From Fibrobacter sp. UWT2 (GTDB lineage: Bacteria > Fibrobacterota > Fibrobacteria > Fibrobacterales > Fibrobacteraceae): a stretch of 60,852 nucleotides of DNA. Made by a program: the position numbers and the translations under genes. The notes below the pieces were generated by a model. That model was given only the letters and a program-made list of their open reading frames with translations. It was not told the DNA's origin and made no database searches. This document shows positions 50,246-59,144 of the stretch, one piece after another; within the stretch, counting starts at the first letter, position 1, and each line of letters opens with the position of its first letter. Location: the NCBI RefSeq assembly GCF_900142545.1, contig NZ_FRBF01000018.1:1-60852 (forward strand), in the 5' to 3' direction.

Positions 50246-51481
50246 ATGCAAACACTTGCCTATCTAGCACGCCAGCCTATCCTCGACCGCGAGGGTAAGA
50301 TTTATGCGTATGAGCTCTTGTTCCGCGATTCGCCCGAAAGCGACATCGCGATCATTGCAAGCGACGTACTTGCCACTGCGCAAGTGCTCGAGAATGTGCT
50401 GAACAACATCGGCATCGAACGCCTGATCGGGAACAACAAGGCGTTCGTGAACTGCAGCCGCAACATGCTGCTCGACAACTTGTTCGGGCTTCTGAACCCC
50501 AAGTACTTTGTACTCGAGGTTCTCGAAGACGTCGAAGTCGACGACGCAATCGTCAAGGCCGTCCAGCGCTACAGGGCCCTGGGCTTTGAACTCGCGCTCG
50601 ACGATTTCATTTTCAACGACGAATTCATCACGCGCTTCAAGCCGCTGTTTCCGTACATCAGCTACGTCAAGATGGACGTGGTCGACAACTCGCAAGAGTC
50701 CATGAACGCAGCGGCAGTCTTCTTCAAGACCATGGGCATCAAGCTTCTGGCCGAAAAGGTGGAAGACGAGGCGACCTTTAAGCGCTGCGAAGAAGCCGGC
50801 TACGACTACTTCCAAGGATTCTTCTTTGCAAAGCCCGAACTGGTGACCGGCCGTAAAATTGACGCGACCTCGGCAACACTCTTACAGTTGCTGCTCCGCA
50901 TCAAGTCCCGCCCGAGCCTCGAAGACATGTGCGACAGCCTTTCCAAGCACGAAGACATCGCCCAGAACCTGCTCCGATTTGTGAACTCCGACTCGCAGAC
51001 CAGGCACAGCCGCATCGATACGGTCAAGGACGCCATCGTGTGGGTGGGCATGCGCCGCATTCAGGAATGGCTTATGCTCATGCTGTACGCCCGCCCTGAG
51101 CTCGGCATGACTCCGCAAGCCTCGCCCCTGTTCCAGAACGCAAGCCACCGCGCGAAATTCATGGAAAGCCTCGCCCGCACCATCGACGAAAACAATGACG
51201 ACTTCTGCGCGAAGGCCTTCATGGTCGGGCTCATCAGCCGTATGGACGCTTTGGTGCGCGCACCGCTCGAAACGATTTTGCCCGACGCGCCCACCGACGA
51301 CGAGATGCAAGACGCTCTCCTCAACCGCACGGGCCGCCTCGGAACACTGCTCCGCCTCGCCGACGCCGTGGAACTGGATGACCGCGATTCCATCCAGGCC
51401 TGCCTCAAGGAAGAAGGCATCCATTTCGCCCAACTGAAACTCTGCATCAACGAATCCTACAGTTTCGCCAATGAACATTGA
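50246..51481 (+). CDS. EAL/HDOD (YuxH-family) signalling protein
   Basis: A 411-aa protein. The first half is a degenerate EAL domain: the signature EAL position reads YELLFRDSPES, while FELALDDFIFND, YVKMDVVDN and LLAEKVEDEATFKRCEEAGYDYFQGFFFAKPE are still recognisable. The second half is an HDOD domain (about 205-390, SLEDMCDSLSKHEDIAQNLLRFVNS). YuxH-family members rarely keep c-di-GMP hydrolysis. It sits in a tight run between hisG and recR and overlaps recR by 11 bases. Confidence 0.87.
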   Translation: MQTLAYLARQPILDREGKIYAYELLFRDSPESDIAIIASDVLATAQVLENVLNNIGIERLIGNNKAFVNCSRNMLLDNLFGLLNPKYFVLEVLEDVEVDDAIVKAVQRYRALGFELALDDFIFNDEFITRFKPLFPYISYVKMDVVDNSQESMNAAAVFFKTMGIKLLAEKVEDEATFKRCEEAGYDYFQGFFFAKPELVTGRKIDATSATLLQLLLRIKSRPSLEDMCDSLSKHEDIAQNLLRFVNSDSQTRHSRIDTVKDAIVWVGMRRIQEWLMLMLYARPELGMTPQASPLFQNASHRAKFMESLARTIDENNDDFCAKAFMVGLISRMDALVRAPLETILPDAPTDDEMQDALLNRTGRLGTLLRLADAVELDDRDSIQACLKEEGIHFAQLKLCINESYSFANEH

Positions 51482-52067
51482 GCCGCAAAGTCTTGAAGCG
51501 TTAATCGGGGAATTTTCATCGCTCCCCGGAATCGGACAGAAAACTGCCCGAAGACTTGCGTATCATATTCTTTCTAAAAACGAAGGTGACGTAGAACGTT
51601 TCTCGGCGAACTTGCTGAACGCCAAGAAGAACGTCCATCCCTGCCCGCGATGCTATGCTTTTACCGACGAGGACCTGTGCCCCGTATGCAAGGCAAGGCC
51701 CGACTCCAAGTGCATTTGCGTGGTCGAAAAAAGCTCCGACATCGTTCCCTTTGAACGCTCAGGCATCTACAAGGGCACTTACTTTGTTCTGGGAGGCGTG
51801 ATTTCGCCCCTGGACGGCATCGGCCCCGAACACCTGCATTTGCCTGAACTCGTGAAGCGCATCAAGGACGAAGGCATCGAAGAACTTATATTTGCATTAG
51901 GTTCTAGCCCCGAAGCCGACAGCACAGCGCTCATGCTCGACCACATGCTTGCAGGCGTAAACGTCAAGCGCACTCGCCTTGCCCGCGGCATCCCGATGGG
52001 TTCGGACCTTGAATTTGTCGACGAAGTCACCATGCTCCGCGCATTCGAAGGGAGAGTCAGCTTATGA
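51471..52067 (+). CDS. recR: Recombination protein RecR
   Basis: A 198-aa DNA repair protein acting with RecF/RecO. Helix-hairpin-helix GEFSSLPGIGQKTARRLAYH (about 14-33), a four-Cys zinc finger CPRCYAFTDEDLCPVCKA (about 57-74), and a Toprim domain starting ICVVEKSSDIVPFERSGIYKG with YFVLGGVISPLDGIGPE. All hallmark segments are present and the length is standard. Confidence 0.95.
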   Translation: MNIEPQSLEALIGEFSSLPGIGQKTARRLAYHILSKNEGDVERFSANLLNAKKNVHPCPRCYAFTDEDLCPVCKARPDSKCICVVEKSSDIVPFERSGIYKGTYFVLGGVISPLDGIGPEHLHLPELVKRIKDEGIEELIFALGSSPEADSTALMLDHMLAGVNVKRTRLARGIPMGSDLEFVDEVTMLRAFEGRVSL

Positions 52068-52747
52068 TGGAAAAAGCACCGAAAGGGACAAAGGCGAATC
52101 TTCCGCCCAAGACTGTCCACCACGGCCCTGTCGTGGTAGGCGACTACAAGATTGTATCTGCGGAATTCGTCAAGGGATCCACCAGCATCAAGCACCTTCC
52201 CGAAGAACGCTTACCGCAAATTGCCTTCCTCGGACGCTCCAACGTGGGCAAATCTTCGCTCATGAACGCCCTGATGGGTCGAAAAGACCTTGTAAAAGTG
52301 GGCAGAACCCCCGGAAAAACCCGCGAATTGAATTTTTTCAAAGTCAACGGGAAGTTTTTTCTAGTAGATTTACCTGGTGTAGGCTTTGCAAAAGTCAGCA
52401 ACAGCAAACGTGACCAGATGGCAGACTTTATCCGCGAATACGTGGAAAAGTGCCAAGACCTGAAAGGACTCGTGTATTTGGTAGATGTGCGCCACGGCGG
52501 CCACGCCATCGATATCGAGACGGTCGAAGCCATTCGGGCGAGCGGTTGCCCCGTACTGATTGTTGCAAGCAAACGCGACAAGGCGAACCAGTCGGAACTT
52601 GCAAAAGGACTCCGCAGCATCAAGGAAAAATTCGGGCTTGACCAGAATCCTTTGAGCGTAAGTTCTTTGAAGAAATTTGGGCTGGGCGACTTGTGGCACC
52701 AAATTTTGGAAGCAATAGAACAAGCCGATGGGAACACAGATCGCTAG
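52064..52747 (+). CDS. engB: Ribosome biogenesis GTPase EngB (YsxC)
   Basis: A 227-aa GTPase needed for large-subunit assembly. G1 GRSNVGKSSLMNAL (about 58-71), G3 DLPGVGFAK, G4 SKRDKANQ (usually TKxDK), G5-like SVSSLKKFGL. N-terminal 40 residues are extra. It overlaps recR by four bases and mlaE by 20 bases. Confidence 0.93.
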   Translation: MMEKAPKGTKANLPPKTVHHGPVVVGDYKIVSAEFVKGSTSIKHLPEERLPQIAFLGRSNVGKSSLMNALMGRKDLVKVGRTPGKTRELNFFKVNGKFFLVDLPGVGFAKVSNSKRDQMADFIREYVEKCQDLKGLVYLVDVRHGGHAIDIETVEAIRASGCPVLIVASKRDKANQSELAKGLRSIKEKFGLDQNPLSVSSLKKFGLGDLWHQILEAIEQADGNTDR

Positions 52748-53606
52748 AAACAAGCAACGCTTTATTCTCTTAGCAAGGCCTTTCCACATGTTGGGCCTGT
52801 TTGTGTTGCACCGCCCTTTCGGCCAGCAAATCGCCTTGTTCTGCAGAGCAATTGCAAGTCTGTTCTCTAAAAACCGCAGCTTCAAGACAGATTCCCGCAA
52901 CATCATTCTGCAAGCGTTCTTTACGGGCATTGAAATTTTCCCGACTCTTTTCGTGGTCGCCACCTTGTTTGGTACGATTACCATTGTCGAAGTGATTTCG
53001 ATGATGGGCAAGATGGGCTTTGCCGACTTTGTGGGAAGCATGATTGTAGCAGTCATCATCCGTGATTTGGGGCCCATTCTTACCGCGTTCTTGATTGCAG
53101 GCCGAAGCGGATCTTCACTAACCACCTATATTGGCAGCATGGTCATTAACGACGAAGTCGACGCGCTTGCCACCATGGGTGTAAATCCGGTCCGTTTCCT
53201 GGTCATGCCGAGCTTGATTGGCGGTTGCGTCGCCATGCTCATCATGAACATATTCTTTAGCCTAAGCGCCATTTGCGGAGGCTACCTTTTAACCAAGGGC
53301 GCCATCGTTTTCGCAGGTAATATGATGAACATTCAACTTACCTGGGACTACCTCTCTACAGAAATCCTGAAAGCCCTTCAGATCTTTGACTTCACCTATA
53401 TTATCATTAAACCCATTGTATCTGGAGCTATCATTACCACCAACGCCTGCTACCAGGCATTGAACATTCCCCGAGATGTTCGCCAGGTACCCAAAGCGGT
53501 GTCGCGTTCCGTGATCAAGTCCTTCCTGTACGTTGTTATTGCCGACGGCATTCTTTCGTTGTACTATTTCGTAGATTACGTGAATAACCTCAACCAGTTG
53601 ATCTAA
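52728..53606 (+). CDS. mlaE: MlaE-family ABC permease
   Basis: A 292-aa inner-membrane permease with about five helices. Family signature IIRDLGPILTAFLIAGRSGSSLTTYIGSMVINDEVDALATMGVNPVRFLVMPSLI lies at about 103-157 (shown only in part here as a consensus-like run). It pairs with the ATPase that follows (stop and start share one base, TAATG). MlaE/MlaF-type systems move phospholipids between membranes. No MlaD-like binding protein gene is seen next to it. Confidence 0.9.
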   Translation: MGTQIARNKQRFILLARPFHMLGLFVLHRPFGQQIALFCRAIASLFSKNRSFKTDSRNIILQAFFTGIEIFPTLFVVATLFGTITIVEVISMMGKMGFADFVGSMIVAVIIRDLGPILTAFLIAGRSGSSLTTYIGSMVINDEVDALATMGVNPVRFLVMPSLIGGCVAMLIMNIFFSLSAICGGYLLTKGAIVFAGNMMNIQLTWDYLSTEILKALQIFDFTYIIIKPIVSGAIITTNACYQALNIPRDVRQVPKAVSRSVIKSFLYVVIADGILSLYYFVDYVNNLNQLI

Positions 53607-54421
53607 TGTTTGACGAAGCCTTAAAAATGGAAGATGTCCACCTTGCCTACAGGGATCTCGCAGGAGCGATGTTCTCTAAGCCGAGGATTTTAGGGTATTT
53701 CAGACGCATTGAAACAGACCCGCAAAAAGAACTGTTCTCGAACGTGAACCTTACGGTAAAACGCGGCGAAACCATTTGCATTGGCGGACCTTCCGGTCAA
53801 GGAAAAAGTGCCCTTCTCAGAGTCATTGCAGGGCTTACACGCCCCACCCGCGGAAACATTTACTACTTCGGCGAATTCATTCCGCCCGAAAAGCTGACGG
53901 CTTTGGAAGTCGCCAAGCGCAAAGTGGGAATGGTTTTCCAAAACGGAGCCTTGATTTCTAACTTGCGCGTCCGCGACAACATCGCCTTGCCGCAGCGTTA
54001 CCACAAGATGGGAACGCCCGCCGAAATCGAAGAAAAAGTCAACATGGCCATGGACTTGATGCGTGTGCGCGACGAAGCCGACTTGTTCCCCCACATGCTC
54101 AGTATGGGCATGCAGAAGCGCGTCGCCATCGCCCGAAGCTGGGCCATGGACCCGAAGCTTTTGCTGATGGACGAACCCACCGCAGGTCTTGACAACTACA
54201 ACCGCCGTAACTTGCTGCCGTTGATTGACAACATGCGTACGCTGTTTAAAACGACAATCATTATCGTGACCCACGACTTGATGATTTCTAAAGAACTCGG
54301 CTGCAACATTTGCTTCTTGCATCGCAAGACCTTGACGGAGCCCAAGCCTTTCGATTACTGGCTCAACTCCGATAGCGAAATTTCTAGAGAACTGTTCCGC
54401 GACCTCCGCAACAGCGGCTAA
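53606..54421 (+). CDS. mlaF: MlaF-family ABC ATPase
   Basis: A 271-aa ATPase. Walker A GGPSGQGKSALLRV (about 56-69), Q-loop MVFQNGALISNLRVRDN, signature LSMGMQKRVAIARSW (in place of LSGGM/LSGGQ), Walker B LLLMDEPTAGLD and switch His in IIVTHDL. It energises the preceding permease. A helical N-terminal extension of about 30 residues precedes the usual start. Confidence 0.92.
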   Translation: MFDEALKMEDVHLAYRDLAGAMFSKPRILGYFRRIETDPQKELFSNVNLTVKRGETICIGGPSGQGKSALLRVIAGLTRPTRGNIYYFGEFIPPEKLTALEVAKRKVGMVFQNGALISNLRVRDNIALPQRYHKMGTPAEIEEKVNMAMDLMRVRDEADLFPHMLSMGMQKRVAIARSWAMDPKLLLMDEPTAGLDNYNRRNLLPLIDNMRTLFKTTIIIVTHDLMISKELGCNICFLHRKTLTEPKPFDYWLNSDSEISRELFRDLRNSG

Positions 54422-54440
54422 CCTTTTAAACGAGATATAG

Positions 54441-55442
54441 ATGTTCCTTCCTTTACCTGACGACTTTCATGCCCATTTGCGCCAGGGCGATTTGATGCCC
54501 GGCTACGTCCGTGACTTGGTTCAACAATTTGGCCGCGCCATCATTATGCCGAACACCGTGCCCGCGATGACAAGCGCGAAGGCGATTGCCGATTACAAGG
54601 CGCAGATCTTGGAAGCGGCAAAGGCCGTGCGCGCGGACTTCGTTCCTCTCATGACGTTCAAGCTGAATCCGAATTATACGGAACAGGATTTGAAGGACAT
54701 GATGGCCGTGGGCGTCGTAGCAGGTAAGTATTACCCCGCCGGCGTCACCACCAACAGCGCCGACGGCATCAGCGATTTCGAAGGAATCTTCCCCGTTGTC
54801 GCCATGATGGAAAAGTTAGGATTGGTACTTTGCGTACACGGCGAGGAACCGGGCGAATTCTGCCTGGACCGCGAACCCGCCTTTATCAAGCGTGTAGAAA
54901 CTTTGTCTGCAAAGTTCCCAAAACTGAAAATCGTCTTTGAACACTTGAGCTCGGCGAAGTCGGTCGAGGCAGTGAAGCGACTCCCTGCAAACGTGGCCGC
55001 CACCTTTACGGTACACCACCTGATGATGACTCTCGACGATATCGTCGGGGACGCCTTACGGCCGCACCACTTTTGCAAGCCGCTGCCGAAGCGGCCTGAA
55101 GACCGTGCCGCCATCCGCGAAGCCGCCTTCAGCGGCAATCCCAAGTTCTTCCTCGGCACGGACTCTGCCCCGCACCAGCTGGGCAAAAAGGAATGTCCGT
55201 GCGGGGCAGCGGGCGTCTACAGCGCACCGGTCGCCATCCCCCTCCTGGTTCAAGAATTCGAAAGGGCTGGCCACCTCGACAAGCTCCCGAATTTTATAGC
55301 CGGCTTCGGCGCCGACTTTTACGGCCTTCCGCGCACGACAAAGCAGATTGAAGTCGTCCGCGAAAAATGGACCGTACCCGCCATCGTGAATGGCGTGGTC
55401 CCGCTCGCCGCCGGTCAGGAACTCGACTGGAAGCTCGCATAA
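54441..55442 (+). CDS. pyrC: Dihydroorotase
   Basis: A 333-aa zinc enzyme of pyrimidine synthesis, of the E. coli PyrC type. DDFHAHLRQGDL (metal His pair), the carbamylated Lys in VAGKYYPAGVTTNS (about 97), LCVHGEEPG, VFEHLSS, and the catalytic Asp in FLGTDSAPHQ are present. The ATG follows the mlaF stop by about 20 bases. Confidence 0.95.
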   Translation: MFLPLPDDFHAHLRQGDLMPGYVRDLVQQFGRAIIMPNTVPAMTSAKAIADYKAQILEAAKAVRADFVPLMTFKLNPNYTEQDLKDMMAVGVVAGKYYPAGVTTNSADGISDFEGIFPVVAMMEKLGLVLCVHGEEPGEFCLDREPAFIKRVETLSAKFPKLKIVFEHLSSAKSVEAVKRLPANVAATFTVHHLMMTLDDIVGDALRPHHFCKPLPKRPEDRAAIREAAFSGNPKFFLGTDSAPHQLGKKECPCGAAGVYSAPVAIPLLVQEFERAGHLDKLPNFIAGFGADFYGLPRTTKQIEVVREKWTVPAIVNGVVPLAAGQELDWKLA

Positions 55443-55458
55443 TTTTTATATTTGCGCC

Positions 55459-56223
55459 ATGATTTCCGATTCTCGCAAATACCTGGTTGGACTTATAAGC
55501 CCGAACGTCCTGGAAGCCGCTGAAAAAGACTTGTTCCAGCCGGTGCGCCTCGACTTGGATAATTGCGACGCCATTGAAATCCGCTACGATTTCTTTGACG
55601 AATCGGAATGGGAAACCCTTTCCGAAAGGGTCCGAAACATCGTGGCAAACAAAATACAGATCGGCACCATCCGTTTAAAACGCGACGGTGGCAAGTTCCC
55701 CGACGCCCGCGCCGTAGAACGCATGGATCTGTGGAAGAAGATTCTTTCGGCAAAACAGGTTCCCGAATGGCTCGATCTGGAACGGGACTGTCTGAGTGAC
55801 TTTAAGGCTTTGAACGACATGGCTTATCCCATTGGCGTGGGCCTGATTATCTCGGAGCACAACTTTGAGCGTATCCCCAGCGATATCGAACTGGAAACCT
55901 TCGCAGCCGATGTTAAGCGGGTTGGCGCTCAAGGCCTGAAAATTGCAGCCATGAGCAATTCCGACAGCGACTGCGACCGCCTCTACAAGTTCGCAAAAAA
56001 ATACGGCAAGAAATTCCAGATGTTTGCCGCCTTCGGCATGGGCGAAACGGGCAGGGTCAGCCGCCTTTGGTCATTAAACGAAGGCGCCAACCTCACCTAC
56101 GGTTCCATCGGCCATTCCGAGGCTCCCGGGCAAATCGAAGTCTCCATTATGCGCCGCGCCCTGGAACAAAGCGAAATTTTGCATTCCCAAATGGAAATTC
56201 TGGCCTTTTTGAACCAGTTTTAG
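55459..56223 (+). CDS. aroD: Type I 3-dehydroquinate dehydratase
   Basis: Shikimate-pathway enzyme of 254 aa. Start ATG 55459 is used; an upstream in-frame ATG inside pyrC is unlikely. EIRYDFFDE (about 32-40), the catalytic His in ISEHNFERIPS (about 132-142) and the Schiff-base Lys in KIAAMSNSDSD (about 160) are present, and the end GSIGHSEAPGQIEVS is typical. Confidence 0.88.
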   Translation: MISDSRKYLVGLISPNVLEAAEKDLFQPVRLDLDNCDAIEIRYDFFDESEWETLSERVRNIVANKIQIGTIRLKRDGGKFPDARAVERMDLWKKILSAKQVPEWLDLERDCLSDFKALNDMAYPIGVGLIISEHNFERIPSDIELETFAADVKRVGAQGLKIAAMSNSDSDCDRLYKFAKKYGKKFQMFAAFGMGETGRVSRLWSLNEGANLTYGSIGHSEAPGQIEVSIMRRALEQSEILHSQMEILAFLNQF

Positions 56224-56322
56224 CCTTTTTTGATATTTTTTCGTTCCAATAAGGCTTTTTTTGTCCAAACGGCGCTGATTTTTGCTAAATATCTATACTG
56301 AAAAACACAAAAGGAATTCATT

Positions 56323-56787
56323 ATGCGTCTTTCCGAAAGGTTTGTCGACAATTGCATTCTGATCAATTCCAAGAGCACGACCAAGGAAGAAGTCCTCAAC
56401 GAGCTCGTGGATACGCTCTGCAGTGCCTACAAATTGGAACATCGCAACGAAATTTTCGATGCCGTCTGGACCCGCGAACAAAGCCGTTCCACCGGTATCG
56501 GTTGCGGACTCGCTGTCCCCCACGCCAAGATTGACTGCGTGGACCGTATGTGCATGGCCGCCGCCACGATTGAAGGCGGATTGGACTTTGCTTCCTTCGA
56601 CGGCGAACCGGTTTACCTGATCATCTTGATCGTAAGCCCCGGCAACACTGTCGGCCCGCACCTCAAGGCCCTCTCCTCTGTCAGCCGCCTCTTGGCCGAC
56701 GGCGGTGTCCGCAAGGACCTGATCGCCTCCAAGGATCCGGCCGAATTTTTGACCATTCTGCGCGCTGCCGAGGACAAATACCTGTAA
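56323..56787 (+). CDS. ptsN: PTS IIA-type regulatory protein (PtsN-like)
   Basis: A 154-aa EIIA-Fru/Ntr-type domain with its phosphorylated His in GIGCGLAVPHAKIDCV (about 56-71) and the family segments SRSTGIG and LILIVSPGNTVGPHLKALSSVSRLL. Stand-alone single-domain form suggests a regulatory rather than sugar-transport role. No neighbouring PTS partner is seen. Confidence 0.88.
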   Translation: MRLSERFVDNCILINSKSTTKEEVLNELVDTLCSAYKLEHRNEIFDAVWTREQSRSTGIGCGLAVPHAKIDCVDRMCMAAATIEGGLDFASFDGEPVYLIILIVSPGNTVGPHLKALSSVSRLLADGGVRKDLIASKDPAEFLTILRAAEDKYL

Positions 56788-56792
56788 TCCCC

Positions 56793-56821
56793 TTGACAGG
56801 AGCAAATATCTTTACTACATT
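56793..56821 (+). promoter_or_regulatory. Promoter of tRNA-Val
   Basis: TTGACA (56793-56798), a 17-base spacer and TACATT (56816-56821), 12 bases before the tRNA. Confidence 0.8.
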
Positions 56822-56833
56822 TGCTCGCACCTC

Positions 56834-56908
56834 GGACGGTTAGCTCAGTTGGTTTAGAGCGCTGCTTTCACACGGCAGAGGTCACTGGTTCAAATCCAGT
56901 ACCGTCCA
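56834..56908 (+). tRNA. tRNA-Val (CAC)
   Basis: A 75-base cloverleaf: acceptor GGACGGT/ACCGTCC, anticodon stem CTGCT/GGCAG with loop TTCACAC (anticodon CAC), T arm CTGG-TTCAAAT-CCAG, discriminator A, no encoded CCA. Confidence 0.93.
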
Positions 56909-56914
56909 CTAGAA

Positions 56915-56942
56915 AGGCTTCCTACCTCGGAAGTCTTTTTTG
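56915..56942 (+). terminator. Terminator after tRNA-Val
   Basis: Arms GGCTTCC and GGAAGTC (one G-U pair) with loop TACCTC, followed by six T. Confidence 0.8.
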
Positions 56943-57013
56943 TTTAGGGCCATTTTTTGTTATCTTGTCACCATTCAACGCAACTTTTTAATTCGCACGA
57001 GCATCTAAAAGGC

Positions 57014-58318
57014 ATGATTAATACGAAGGTCCTCATTTCAGCATTCCTCACAACGGCCGCCCTTACGACGACGGCTTTTGCCGAAAGTACCTGGACGCTA
57101 GAGGACTGCCTTAAGCAAGCCAAGAAGGCTAGCCTCAAGCTAGAATCCGCAAAGCTCCGCGAACAGTCCGCCGACATTTCCATTAGGCAGGCCAAAACGG
57201 GCAACTACCCCACCGTAAGCGCAAGCATCCAGAACACGCTTTACGACCACCCCTTCGTCTACAACGAAGACCATTACCGTTTAAACCTGGGCATCTCCGG
57301 TTCCTACACCCTGTGGGACGGCGGCGCCACCAGCCTGAACGTAGAATCCAAGACGCTTACCAAAGAAGCTACTGCGCTCGCCACCCAGCAAACGGAACGC
57401 AGCGTGCAAGAAAGTGTCTTGAACGCCTATATGAGTTTATTGGCCGCCACCGAGAACCAGCGTATCGCAGACGCCTCGGTTGAACTGGCCCAGGCCGAAT
57501 TCGAGCATTACAGCAAGCTCTACGAAGCAGGTTCCATTACCAAGAAGGACTTGACCCAGTCACAGTCCAACGTGCTGCAAAAGCAGACGTCGCAACTTAC
57601 GGCGCAACTTTCGGTCAGCACCGCAAAGACGACACTCAGGCAGCTTCTGGAACTGGACGACAACGCCGAATTCCAAGTAGCCGCACCCGAAACCAATATC
57701 GAAAGTCCCGATTCCCTTGAACCGCTGCCGACCTTCGAACAGCTCAAGGCTGACGCGCAGAACGCCCACCCCGGACTCAAATCCGATAGTGTATCCGTTC
57801 GCGCCGCCCAGAAAAACACGCAGGTTGCAGGCAAGGGCAGTTCCATTACAGTGACCCTCGGCGCAAACTCCAGCACGGGCTTGCAGGCTTGGCAGTCCAA
57901 GGCCTACAAGGACCAGCTCAAGTACGGCTGGCAGAACTCCATCACCCTCGGGATCAACATTCCCATTATCGATGGCGGCGCCACCACAAGCAAGGTTCTG
58001 CAGGCCCAGGTCAGCGAAACCGAATCACAGGTGAGCCTCAAGGAAGATGCAAAAACTCTCGAAAACAACATCGAGAAACTTTACCTGAACGCCATGAGCG
58101 CCGACATGCAATGGAAAGCTGCGATTCTCCAGGTTCAGGCAGAATCCGAAGCCCTGGTCGTTGCCGAAGAACAGCGCAATGCAGGCGCCCTTACCTATAC
58201 GGATTTCTTGACCCAGAAGAACAACCTGGAAAAGGCGCAAATTACGCTCACCAACGCAAAATACACCAGTCTTCTGTCACGCAAGCTCCTAGAACTCTAC
58301 CAGGGAAAGCTGGACTAA
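57014..58318 (+). CDS. TolC-family outer-membrane channel protein
   Basis: A 434-aa exported protein from ATG 57014, with signal MINTKVLISAFLTTAALTTTAFA. Two TolC/OEP repeats: WTLEDCLKQAKKASLKLESAKLREQSADI opens the first (about 25-210), and VSLGVNIPIIDGG-like segment NSITLGINIPIIDGGATTSKVLQAQ the second. LWDGGATSLNVESK and NAYMSLLAATENQRIADASVELAQAEFEHY are typical of the coiled barrels. It forms the outer-membrane duct of an efflux or type I secretion system; no inner-membrane partners are adjacent. Confidence 0.9.
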   Translation: MINTKVLISAFLTTAALTTTAFAESTWTLEDCLKQAKKASLKLESAKLREQSADISIRQAKTGNYPTVSASIQNTLYDHPFVYNEDHYRLNLGISGSYTLWDGGATSLNVESKTLTKEATALATQQTERSVQESVLNAYMSLLAATENQRIADASVELAQAEFEHYSKLYEAGSITKKDLTQSQSNVLQKQTSQLTAQLSVSTAKTTLRQLLELDDNAEFQVAAPETNIESPDSLEPLPTFEQLKADAQNAHPGLKSDSVSVRAAQKNTQVAGKGSSITVTLGANSSTGLQAWQSKAYKDQLKYGWQNSITLGINIPIIDGGATTSKVLQAQVSETESQVSLKEDAKTLENNIEKLYLNAMSADMQWKAAILQVQAESEALVVAEEQRNAGALTYTDFLTQKNNLEKAQITLTNAKYTSLLSRKLLELYQGKLD

Positions 58319-58340
58319 TCAAAAATAAACGGCAAGTGTT

Positions 58341-58370
58341 GCGCCCCTGAAACAAGGGGCGTTTCTTTTT
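58341..58370 (+). terminator. Terminator after tolC-like gene
   Basis: Arms CGCCCC and GGGGCG with loop TGAAACAA, followed by TTTCTTTTT. Confidence 0.8.
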
Positions 58371-58425
58371 GTACAACCTTACCTCAAACCGCCTTTTTAA
58401 GCCCCAAAGTGCCCAAAATTCAAAG

Positions 58426-58442
58426 TTGGCACGCCTTTTGCT
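58426..58442 (+). promoter_or_regulatory. Sigma-54-type -24/-12 promoter of hsp20
   Basis: TTGGCACG (58426-58433), CCTT, TTGCT (58438-58442): a full match to the TGGCAC-N5-TTGC consensus, with GG at -24 and GC at -12 at the right distance. It lies about 85 bases before the hsp20 ATG. Confidence 0.75.
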
Positions 58443-58525
58443 ATTAGGTGGGTGTAAACAAAAACAGGGTGCCAAGCCGAGGCAAACCGCCAAAGATTGG
58501 ACCCACATCCAAAGAGGTTAAAATT

Positions 58526-58897
58526 ATGACACAGTTTATTCCGAGCACTTTCTACGGTATCCAGAACTTCCTTGACAACTTGAACGCCTGCAACGCCCAG
58601 AACGAATGCAGCTACACGCCCAAGGCCGACTACTATGAAGTCGACAACGGCTTTATGCTCGAAGTCGAGCTCCCGGGCGTCAAGAAGGAAGACTTGGACA
58701 TCCAGGTCGAAAAGAACATCATCACCGTCAAGGCAACGCGTAACCGCAAGGAAAGCAAGTTCACTTACGAGCGCAGCTTCCGCCTGGCCGACGATATCGA
58801 CACCGAAAACATCAAGGTCTCCCTCGAAAACGGCGTCTTGTCGTTCGCCTTGTCAAAAAAGCAGACAGCAGCAGCCCGTAAATTGACGATCGACTAA
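58526..58897 (+). CDS. Small heat-shock protein Hsp20
   Basis: A 123-aa alpha-crystallin-type chaperone from ATG 58526 with AGAGG upstream. The crystallin domain covers about 32-120: PKADYYEVDNGFMLEVELPGV then EDLDIQVEKNIITVKATRN, YERSFRLADDID and the LENGVLSFALSKK motif. It holds unfolded proteins. The likely sigma-54 promoter suggests stress-signal control through an enhancer-binding protein. Confidence 0.92.
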   Translation: MTQFIPSTFYGIQNFLDNLNACNAQNECSYTPKADYYEVDNGFMLEVELPGVKKEDLDIQVEKNIITVKATRNRKESKFTYERSFRLADDIDTENIKVSLENGVLSFALSKKQTAAARKLTID

Positions 58898-58918
58898 ACC
58901 CTAAAACGGGGCCAAAAA

Positions 58919-58953
58919 CACGAAAAACGCCCTCCAAAAGGGCGGAAATCGTG
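58919..58953. other. Stem-loop after hsp20
   Basis: Inner arms CGCCCT and AGGGCG with outer pairing CACGA/TCGTG. No U-run follows, so this may be a processing or stabilising hairpin upstream of the true terminator. Confidence 0.4.
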
Positions 58954-58987
58954 TAAAAATTTCTCTTTTTCATCATGCTCCTTCCCC

Positions 58988-59015
58988 AAAAAAGGCCCCG
59001 AAAGGGGTCTTTTTT
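58988..59015 (+). terminator. hsp20 terminator
   Basis: Arms AGGCCCC and GGGGTCT around GAAA, followed by six T; A-run upstream. Confidence 0.8.
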
Positions 59016-59144
59016 GTGTAAACTTTTTGTTATGGACAGTTTGTCAATGAGCCCTTTGCCTTTTTTCGGAACAATTTATCCCGCGGAATATATTTTTAAG
59101 GGCAAAGAGGCTTAAAGAGTGTATTTGGGCCAAAAGGAGTAAGT

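Noticed and set aside
49146-54421. Reading the his-recR-engB-mla run as a transferred island
   Set aside because: Base composition and codon style look like the neighbours and all genes are housekeeping; no integrase or repeats are present.
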